From assembly GCA_900551055.1 (NCBI GenBank), contig URUK01000062.1, positions 1 through 5,983 of the forward strand: a DNA stretch of 5,983 nt, read 5' to 3'. Every line of letters begins with the position of its first letter. The first letter of the stretch is position 1. Of this stretch, positions 1 to 5,012 are shown piece after piece. Made by a program: the position numbers and the translations under genes. Source of the DNA: an uncultured Prevotella sp. (GTDB taxonomy: Bacteria > Bacteroidota > Bacteroidia > Bacteroidales > Bacteroidaceae). The notes beneath the pieces were generated by a model that saw only the letters and a list, made by a program, of their open reading frames with translations, was not told where the DNA came from and made no database searches.

Positions 1-53
1 TAGGACGAGAGATTTTCATTCTCTAAAGAGGAGTTCGACTCTCCTAGGGACTA
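1..53 (+). tRNA. tRNA-Glu (TTC), 3' part, cut by the window edge
   Basis: The sequence folds as a tRNA from the D-arm onward. The 3' strand of the D-stem (GGAC) is at 3-6. The anticodon stem AGAGA/TCTCT is at 8-12 and 20-24, around the 7-base loop TTTTCAT, with anticodon TTC at 15-17 (reads glutamate codons). A 4-base variable region is followed by a perfect T-stem AGGAG/CTCCT (29-33, 41-45) with loop TTCGACT. The 3' acceptor strand AGGGACT (46-52) and discriminator A53 follow. No CCA is encoded, as is common in Bacteroidetes. The 5' acceptor strand and most of the D-arm lie before the window. It sits 37 bases before rpsT, a neighbourhood I recall from Bacteroides-type genomes. Confidence 0.93.
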
Positions 54-90
54 CAATAAAAAACAATAAAGGAAAAGGAATAAAGCAAAG

Positions 91-345
91 ATGGCAAATC
101 ACAAATCATCAGTTAAGAGAATCCGTCAGGACAAGAAGCGTACATTGCACAATAAATATTATGCAAAGACAATGCGCAACGCAGTGCGTAAGTTGCGCGC
201 CATTACAGACAAGGAAGAGGCTTTGAAGCTCTATCCGAGCGTGCAGAGGATGCTTGACAGGCTGGCCAAGACCAACATCATCCACAGGAACAAGGCAGCC
301 AACCTGAAATCAAGCTTGTCTTGCTACATCAACAAGCTGGGATAA
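91..345 (+). CDS. rpsT: 30S ribosomal protein S20
   Basis: This 84-residue basic protein binds 16S rRNA early in assembly of the small ribosomal subunit. It opens with MANHKSSVKRIRQDKKR, the lysine/arginine-rich S20 N-terminus, and carries the family's RNA-binding helices and a conserved C-terminal stretch around HRNKAANLKSSL (residues 65-76). The length is normal for S20 and the gene looks intact. The ATG at 91 follows an A-rich leader with GGAAAAGGAA upstream. Bacteroidetes depend little on a Shine-Dalgarno match, so the start rests on the conserved MANHKS opening. It follows a tRNA-Glu by 37 bases and could be co-transcribed with it, as I see no clear promoter between them. A hairpin terminator lies 30 bases after the stop. 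Confidence 0.98.
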   Translation: MANHKSSVKRIRQDKKRTLHNKYYAKTMRNAVRKLRAITDKEEALKLYPSVQRMLDRLAKTNIIHRNKAANLKSSLSCYINKLG

Positions 346-375
346 AGTAAATTATAAATAAGAGACAACAATCTA

Positions 376-418
376 CAGGCCGCAACGTCCATGACGGATG
401 TTTGCGGCCTGTTCTTGT
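376..418 (+). terminator. Intrinsic terminator after rpsT
   Basis: A long hairpin starts 30 bases after the rpsT stop. The left arm at 376-390 (CAGGCCGCAACGTCC) pairs with 396-411 (GGATGTTTGCGGCCTG) through 15 base pairs, including one G-T pair, with a single bulged T at 401 and a 5-base loop. A moderately T-rich tail, TTCTTGT, follows. The tail is weaker than the classic run of T, but stem strength and position make it the likely end of the rpsT transcript. It separates rpsT from the sus regulator. Confidence 0.82.
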
Positions 419-480
419 ATTCATGCGGCTGTTCCCGGTGTGCCGTCGTGCCGCAGCCGGGGCGTGCGTCAGTGCAGTCT

Positions 481-534
481 GCGATTTTTTACGCTGAATG
501 TAGGCGATTTTCTTGTATGTAAGGCGGAATTTTA
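481..534 (+). repeat. Short degenerate direct repeats overlapping the susR promoter
   Basis: GCGATTTT occurs at 481-488 and again at 504-511, and the related GCGGAATTTT is at 525-534. The spacings are 23 and 21 bases, about two helical turns each. The last copy lies between the predicted -33 and -7 boxes. Regularly spaced direct repeats at a promoter can be binding sites for a regulator, for example in autoregulation, but these are short, AT-rich at one end and degenerate. They may be chance. Confidence 0.3.
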
Positions 535-543
535 TTACTTTTG
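513..543 (+). promoter_or_regulatory. Bacteroidetes-type promoter of the susR-like gene
   Basis: TACTTTTG at 536-543 fits the Bacteroides -7 consensus TAnnTTTG exactly. A TTG at 513-515 stands 20 bases upstream, where the -33 box is expected. Transcription would begin near 548-552, giving a leader of about 20 bases before the ATG at 571. Both boxes are present, unlike at the susB promoter, which suits a regulator gene made at a basal level without an activator. Confidence 0.65.
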
Positions 544-570
544 CTTTGTTTGGTTATCATTGATAAGTCC

Positions 571-2211
571 ATGAAATACATTCTCAAAGGGTCCCGTGCG
601 CGGCAGTGGTTGTTGTCCGTGCTGTTTCTTTTTGCCGTCATGCCCGTGTCGTTCGCCGCCGGTGACACAGCCGCCTTGCTCGACACGCTCGACAATGTGT
701 TGCGCAACAGCCGCCAGTATGTAGACGCGCGCCGTGCGGTGATATCCAAACTGAAGGCAAGCCTGGCGTCTGCGGCCGACGACGAGGAGCGCTACAGGCT
801 GACAAGCCGCCTGCGCGAGGAGTACAGGTCGTTCGACATCGACTCCGCATTGTACTATGCTAACGAGAAGATGGCCGTCGCCAGGCGCATCGGCAACGGC
901 TCGTACATCAACGACGCGCGTATGAACATAGCCGAGATGAACGGGGTTTACGGTATGTACAAGGAGGCTTTGGACTATATCGACAGGGTGGACAAGAGCG
1001 TGCTTGACGTTTATCAGATAGAGTATTATTACCATGTCTACCGCAACATATACGGACTCATGGCCGACAATTGCGGCAACGCCGGCATGAAGAAGCATTA
1101 TCAGGAACAGACTGACAAGTACCGCGACTCCATTCTGTTTGTAAACACTCCGGAGTCGTTCAATTACCTGATTGTGAAAGCCGACAAGGACAATGTCCAC
1201 GGGCGGTACGGCGATGCGGTAAAGGCGCTGAACGAGGCTTATTCAAAGTTCGGAAACATACATGACAAGGCCCTGATTGATTATTCGCTTGCCATGTCAT
1301 ACGCCGGGATGGGCGACATGGAGAACTCCAGGCGGCATCTTGTCCTGTCGGCAATCAATGACATCAGGTCTGGAATACGCGAATATACGTCGCTCCGAAT
1401 GCTTGCCACGCAGCTCTACAACGACGGCGACGTTGACCGCGCCTATGCCTATATGACACGTTGTATGGACGATGCCGTGGCCTGCAACTCGCTCTGGCGC
1501 ATCTATGAAGTGCAGAAGTCGTTTCCCATAATCAACAAGGCGTACCACCAGAAGCTGGCCCGTCAGCGCAAGGTTATTTTCTGTTCGCTTGTGTTCATCA
1601 TACTGCTTACGCTGTTCCTTGCCGCCGCCGTAGTTGTGATAAAGAAACAGAAGGACAAGGTTTCGGCTGCGCGCAGGCTTGCGCAGGAGGCCAATGTGAG
1701 GCTGAAAGAGCTTAACCGGGAGCTTAGCGAGAGCTCGCACATAAAGGAAGAGTACATCGCCCACTACATTGACCAGTGCTCGCTGTACATCGACAAGATG
1801 GACAAATACCGCAAACACCTGCAAAAGGTGGCGCAGAAAGGCGGCGCAAAGGAGCTTTTCGACGAAATACGTTCAAAGTCGTTCATCGACAATGAGCTGA
1901 AGGATTTTTACGCCCACTTCGACGATTCGTTCCTAAAGCTGTTCCCGAACTTCGTCGACGACTTCAACAGCCTGCTCGTGCCGGAGCAGCGGATAAGGCT
2001 TAAGCCGGGCGAGAAACTCAACACCGAGCTGCGCATCTTTGCGCTGGTGCGCCTCGGGATAAGCAGCAGTACGAAGATAGCGAGCTTCCTTCGCTATTCG
2101 GTAACTACCATTTACAATTACAGGGTGAAGCTGCGCAACGCCGCGGCAGGCGACCGCGACAAGTTCGACGACGACGTAATGATGATTGGCAGGTGCGAGG
2201 ACGGCGACTGA
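571..2211 (+). CDS. susR: SusR-like membrane-anchored transcriptional regulator (TPR, DUF6377-type)
   Basis: This 546-residue protein has the build of SusR, the B. thetaiotaomicron activator of starch genes. An N-terminal hydrophobic segment (about 13-30, ending VSFAA) is a signal peptide or first membrane anchor. Residues 35-330 are helical with TPR-like units, seen near 85-110, 112-140, 196-228, 233-264 and 272-303, and would be the periplasmic sensor. A membrane segment spans 335-357 (VIFCSLVFIILLTLFLAAAV), followed by positive residues KKQKDK that place the rest in the cytoplasm. A coiled coil covers 362-390. The C-terminal part (about 390-545) resembles DUF6377 and holds a helix-turn-helix-like stretch at 498-522 (STKIASFLRYSVTTIYNYR), the likely DNA-binding unit. 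I chose ATG 571 over the in-frame TTG at 541 because it gives the signal-like N-terminus and because 541 lies inside the promoter. The neighbouring GH97 and SusC genes support starch or malto-oligosaccharides as inducer. DUF6377 proteins also control other glycan loci, so the exact ligand is inferred. Confidence 0.8.
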   Translation: MKYILKGSRARQWLLSVLFLFAVMPVSFAAGDTAALLDTLDNVLRNSRQYVDARRAVISKLKASLASAADDEERYRLTSRLREEYRSFDIDSALYYANEKMAVARRIGNGSYINDARMNIAEMNGVYGMYKEALDYIDRVDKSVLDVYQIEYYYHVYRNIYGLMADNCGNAGMKKHYQEQTDKYRDSILFVNTPESFNYLIVKADKDNVHGRYGDAVKALNEAYSKFGNIHDKALIDYSLAMSYAGMGDMENSRRHLVLSAINDIRSGIREYTSLRMLATQLYNDGDVDRAYAYMTRCMDDAVACNSLWRIYEVQKSFPIINKAYHQKLARQRKVIFCSLVFIILLTLFLAAAVVVIKKQKDKVSAARRLAQEANVRLKELNRELSESSHIKEEYIAHYIDQCSLYIDKMDKYRKHLQKVAQKGGAKELFDEIRSKSFIDNELKDFYAHFDDSFLKLFPNFVDDFNSLLVPEQRIRLKPGEKLNTELRIFALVRLGISSSTKIASFLRYSVTTIYNYRVKLRNAAAGDRDKFDDDVMMIGRCEDGD

Positions 2212-2277
2212 CGGCGGTCACGTAAAGGCATTGTTTGTGGCGTTAAAGTGTGTATTTTTTATTGTAAAATGTGTCGG

Positions 2278-2310
2278 GTAGGGTGTTAATGCACCCTACT
2301 TTTTTGTTTT
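2278..2310 (+). terminator. Intrinsic terminator after susR
   Basis: A perfect 8-bp stem, GTAGGGTG (2278-2285) with CACCCTAC (2292-2299), encloses a 6-base loop and is followed at once by TTTTTTGTTTT. This is a textbook intrinsic terminator, 66 bases after the susR stop. It should stop most transcripts from the susR promoter, so susB needs its own promoter. Confidence 0.93.
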
Positions 2311-2314
2311 TAAG

Positions 2315-2340
2315 TGATTGGCCTAACTCCTTGGCAATCA
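2315..2340. promoter_or_regulatory. Imperfect inverted repeat upstream of susB
   Basis: TGATTGGCC (2315-2323) and GGCAATCA (2333-2340) are inverted copies, apart from one extra G in the left arm, separated by 9 bases. The repeat has no T tract of its own, so it is unlikely to be a terminator. It lies roughly 100 bases before the predicted susB transcription start. It could be a distal protein-binding site or simply a weak hairpin. Function is unknown. Confidence 0.4.
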
Positions 2341-2383
2341 TTGTCTTATATCTTTTGAGCGGGGTTCTGCGGCTACTTTTTCA

Positions 2384-2394
2384 CTGAAATTCAG
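2384..2394. promoter_or_regulatory. Palindrome CTGAAATTCAG, candidate activator (SusR) operator
   Basis: This is an 11-bp palindrome, perfect around the central A at 2389. Its centre is about 40-42 bases before the transcription start predicted from the susB -7 box, where an activator replacing a missing -33 contact would bind. SusR activates the susA and susB promoters in B. thetaiotaomicron, so a SusR site is expected in this gap. Assigning it to this palindrome is inference. An 11-bp palindrome in AT-rich DNA can arise by chance. Confidence 0.4.
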
Positions 2395-2416
2395 GTAATA
2401 CGTTTGCATTATTGGC

Positions 2417-2424
2417 TAATTTTG
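2417..2424 (+). promoter_or_regulatory. -7 box of the susB promoter
   Basis: TAATTTTG matches the Bacteroides -7 consensus TAnnTTTG. At the usual -33 distance (about 2393-2397) the sequence is AGGTA, not TTTG. A TTTG at 2403-2406 is only 10 bases from the box, which is too close. A good -7 box with no -33 box is typical of a promoter that needs an activator. Transcription would start near 2429-2432, leaving a leader of about 85 bases. Confidence 0.6.
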
Positions 2425-2461
2425 CAGCGTGGGTCAGGCCCGCATGAAAACGTTACCATAT

Positions 2462-2480
2462 GTTGCGTATGCGACGCAGC
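2462..2480 (+). other. Hairpin in the susB leader RNA
   Basis: GTTGCGT (2462-2468) pairs with ACGCAGC (2474-2480) through 7 base pairs, one of them G-T, with a 5-base loop. It lies midway in the predicted 5' untranslated leader, 35 bases before the chosen start codon. No T tract follows, so it is not a terminator. It may affect mRNA stability or translation. No known riboswitch class is recognisable. Confidence 0.35.
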
Positions 2481-2515
2481 CAGAGACTATAACCATAAAC
2501 AATAAATACAGTGAT

Positions 2516-4681
2516 ATGAAAACAGATTGCCTTAAACGATTGAAGACGCTGATGGCGTGCCTTGCGGTGGCTTCGTTGGCGGCCAATGCCGACACAGTGA
2601 AGTCTCCCGACGGCAATATCGGCGTGGAATTCAAGGTTGACAACGGAGTTCCTGTTTACAATGTGTCTTACAAGGGACGTCCTGTCGTTAATGACAGCAG
2701 GATGGGTCTTGAGCTGAAGGACGGCAAGCACCTTACAGGAGGGTTTGTGCTCGACGGCACGGAAACGTCTACTTTCGACGAGACCTGGCGTCCGGTATGG
2801 GGCGAGGTCAAGGAAATACGCAACCATTATAATGAATATGTGGCGCGGTTGAGCCAGCCGTCAACCGGCAGGTTGATGAACATCAGGTTCCGCGTGTACG
2901 ACGACGGAGTGGGCTTCCGTTACGAGTTCCCCCAGCAGAAGAACCTTGTCTACTTCACGATAAAGGAAGAATGCACGCAGTTTGCCATGACCGGAGACCA
3001 TACGGCGTGGTGGATTCCGGGCGACTATGACACCCAGGAGTATGACTATACGGAGTCGAAGCTGTCGGAAATACGCTCTCTGCACGACGCTGCCGTGACC
3101 GACAACGCATCGCAGACGCAGTTCTCGAAGACCGGCGTGCAGACTTCGTTGCAGATGAAGACAGCCGACGGCCTGTACATCAACATCCACGAGGCCGCCC
3201 TGGTTGACTATTCGTGCATGCACCTCAACCTCGACGACAAGACGATGGTGTTCCAGTCGTGGCTCACCCCCGATGCAGTTGGCGACAAAGGCAGCATGCA
3301 GACACCCTGCAAGTCGCCCTGGCGAACCATCGAAGTGTCTGACGACGCGCGCCGGATACTCGCCTCAAAGCTGACGCTCAACCTCAACGAGCCGTGCAAA
3401 CTGGAAGATACGTCATGGATACATCCCGTGAAATACATGGGCGTATGGTGGGAGATGATAACCGGCAAAAGCTCATGGAGCTATACGAACGAGCTGCCTT
3501 CGGTGAAGCTCGACAGCATAGACTACACCAAAATGAAGCCCAACGGCACGCACGGGGCGAACAACGGCAATGTGAAACGCTACATCGACTTCGCCGCAAA
3601 GCACGGTTTCGACCAGTTGCTGGTGGAAGGCTGGAACGTGGGATGGGAAGACTGGTTCGGCCATCAGAAAGACTATGTGTTCGACTTCGTAACCCCTTAT
3701 CCCGACTTCGACATAAAGATGCTCAACGACTACGCCCACTCGAAGGGCATGAAGCTCATGATGCACCACGAGACTTCAGGCTCGACGCGCAACTACGAGC
3801 GCCACATGGAGGCGGCATACACGCTGATGAACAAGTACGGTTACGACGCCGTGAAGAGCGGATACGTAGGCGACATGCTGCCGAAGGGCGAGCACCACTA
3901 CGGTCAGTGGATGAACAACCACTACCTGTACGCGGTGAAGGAAGCCGCCAAGCACCACATCATGGTGAACGGACACGAGGCGGTGCGCCCCACCGGGCTG
4001 TGCCGCACATACCCGAACCTTGTCGGCAACGAGTCGGCACGCGGCACGGAGTATCAGGCTTTCGGCGGAACGAAGACGATGCACGTCACTGTGCTGCCTT
4101 TCACACGCCTGAAGGGAGGCCCCATGGACTATACGCCGGGCATATTCGAGATGGACATCGAGAAGATAAACCCCGACAACCATTCGCACTGCAACTCGAC
4201 AATAGCCAACCAGCTGGCCCTCTACTGCACGATGTACAGCCCCATACAGATGGCGGCCGACCTGCCGGAGAACTACGAGAAGCACATGGACGCCTTCCAG
4301 TTCATCAAGGACGTGGCCGTTGACTGGGACGACTCGCGCTATCTCGAGGCAGAGCCGGGCTACTATGTCACCGTGGCGCGCAAGGCCAAAGGCACCGGCA
4401 ACTGGTTCGTAGGCTGCGTGGCCGGGCAGAAGGAGCACACGTCGAAGCTGTCGCTTGACTTCCTCGACAAGGGCAAGAAGTACATAGCCACGATATATGC
4501 AGACGGCAAGGACGCCGACTATAAGACCAATCCGGCATCGTACACCATAACGAAAGGCATCGTGACGTCGAAGACCAAGCTAACGCTCCGCGCCGTGGAA
4601 GGCGGCGGATACGCCATAAGCCTGTTCGAGGTGAAGGACAACGCCGAGACCAAAGGGCTGAAGAAATTAAGCGTAAAGTGA
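2516..4681 (+). CDS. susB: GH97 alpha-glucosidase, SusB type (inverting, calcium-dependent)
   Basis: This 721-residue secreted enzyme should release glucose from the non-reducing end of malto-oligosaccharides in the periplasm. Residues 1-25 form a signal peptide (KRLKTLMACLAVASLAANA, cut before DT). An N-terminal beta-sandwich (about 27-290) carries the GH97 stretch ETWRPVWGEV at 89-98. The TIM barrel follows (about 300-605), then a C-terminal beta-domain. Active-site glutamates line up with those of B. thetaiotaomicron SusB as I remember them, with a constant offset of 20: E419 (HHETSG) and E488 (NGHEAV) as base residues, E506 (GNESA) as a calcium ligand and E512 (GTEYQ) as the acid. E175 fits the calcium ligand E194. 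The full glutamate set marks the inverting branch of GH97, not the retaining branch that uses an Asp nucleophile. Length is close to SusB (738). ATG 2516 is chosen because the signal peptide begins there. In-frame GTG 2429 and ATG 2444 would add a non-signal extension, and 2429 is at the predicted transcription start. The gene is intact. Confidence 0.93.
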   Translation: MKTDCLKRLKTLMACLAVASLAANADTVKSPDGNIGVEFKVDNGVPVYNVSYKGRPVVNDSRMGLELKDGKHLTGGFVLDGTETSTFDETWRPVWGEVKEIRNHYNEYVARLSQPSTGRLMNIRFRVYDDGVGFRYEFPQQKNLVYFTIKEECTQFAMTGDHTAWWIPGDYDTQEYDYTESKLSEIRSLHDAAVTDNASQTQFSKTGVQTSLQMKTADGLYINIHEAALVDYSCMHLNLDDKTMVFQSWLTPDAVGDKGSMQTPCKSPWRTIEVSDDARRILASKLTLNLNEPCKLEDTSWIHPVKYMGVWWEMITGKSSWSYTNELPSVKLDSIDYTKMKPNGTHGANNGNVKRYIDFAAKHGFDQLLVEGWNVGWEDWFGHQKDYVFDFVTPYPDFDIKMLNDYAHSKGMKLMMHHETSGSTRNYERHMEAAYTLMNKYGYDAVKSGYVGDMLPKGEHHYGQWMNNHYLYAVKEAAKHHIMVNGHEAVRPTGLCRTYPNLVGNESARGTEYQAFGGTKTMHVTVLPFTRLKGGPMDYTPGIFEMDIEKINPDNHSHCNSTIANQLALYCTMYSPIQMAADLPENYEKHMDAFQFIKDVAVDWDDSRYLEAEPGYYVTVARKAKGTGNWFVGCVAGQKEHTSKLSLDFLDKGKKYIATIYADGKDADYKTNPASYTITKGIVTSKTKLTLRAVEGGGYAISLFEVKDNAETKGLKKLSVK

Positions 4682-5012
4682 TAATTCAGGGGTGAAAAGC
4701 TCTGTTGTCTTACTGGCGGCGCATACGGCTTATCAGGCCGATTGAGCCTGTCCGACAATCAATATCCGGCCGGACGTTTTGCGAAAGGCCGCATTTTAGC
4801 CTGCGAAAGGCCACCTTTTAGCGTGTAAAAGACCACGTTTTGCAGCCTGAAAGACGGCCTTTTGCAAACCCTCTGACAGTCAATGGCTTACGCTGGTGCG
4901 AAAGACGAGGAAGGGAAAAACCAGTCCGGCCCGTACTTCCGTGCCTCTCATGCAAACCAAAAAACCTTGAAAACAATACCTTATAAATACCAACCTTAAA
5001 ACAAGAATGCAC
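4682..5012. other. 331-bp intergenic region between susB and susC
   Basis: This gap contains no convincing gene. It holds a 5-bp hairpin (4734-4738 with 4746-4750) without a T tract, a perfect 10-bp palindrome TCCGGCCGGA (4765-4774), the 22-bp tandem repeats described separately, and an A-rich leader just before susC. One short open frame (4883-4999, 38 codons, starting MAYAGAKDEE) has no recognisable homology and no ribosome-binding or promoter signal, so it is not called as a gene. No clear TAnnTTTG box lies at a suitable distance from the susC start. The susC gene may therefore be read from the susB promoter, with the gap as untranslated spacer RNA. Confidence 0.6.
4777..4873. repeat. Degenerate 22-bp tandem repeat array (about 4.5 units)
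   Basis: Units begin with TTTT at 4777, 4794, 4816, 4838 and 4860. The first unit is 17 bases long, the next three are exactly 22, and the last is partial. The approximate consensus is TTTTRGC, then a few variable bases, then RAAAGRCC and two or three more bases. Each unit carries a T run and an A run, so arms such as AAAGGCC (4806-4812) and GGCCTTT (4856-4862) can pair and the RNA could fold extensively. There is no reading frame through the array. It resembles AT/GC-alternating intergenic repeats I recall from Prevotella genomes, but I could not check that. There are no CRISPR-like unique spacers. Confidence 0.75.

Noticed and set aside
426..459. Hairpin CGGCTG...CAGCCG downstream of the rpsT terminator
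   Set aside because: Only 6 bp around a 22-base loop in GC-rich DNA, with no T tract. It could occur by chance and a stronger terminator precedes it.
541..570. TTG at 541 as the start of the regulator
   Set aside because: It lies inside the predicted -7 box and would put a non-signal peptide in front of the hydrophobic N-terminus. ATG 571 fits better.
535..1200. A 221-codon minus-strand frame over the start of susR
   Set aside because: It overlaps the regulator's coding sequence and its promoter on the opposite strand and has no family resemblance.
3394..4323. A 309-codon plus-strand open frame inside susB in another phase
   Set aside because: Its translation is arginine/histidine-rich and low in complexity, while the SusB frame through the same bases has all GH97 motifs. 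It is a shadow of codon bias, not a frameshift or nested gene.
4734..4750. Hairpin CAGGC...GCCTG as a susB terminator
   Set aside because: The stem is only 5 bp and no run of T follows, so termination there is not supported.
4777..4873. The tandem array as a CRISPR
   Set aside because: Units are contiguous, 22 bp and degenerate, with no unique spacers and no cas genes nearby.
4883..4999. 38-codon open frame as a small protein gene
   Set aside because: It has no recognisable family, no promoter or ribosome-binding support, and lies in a segment that may be a non-coding repeat.
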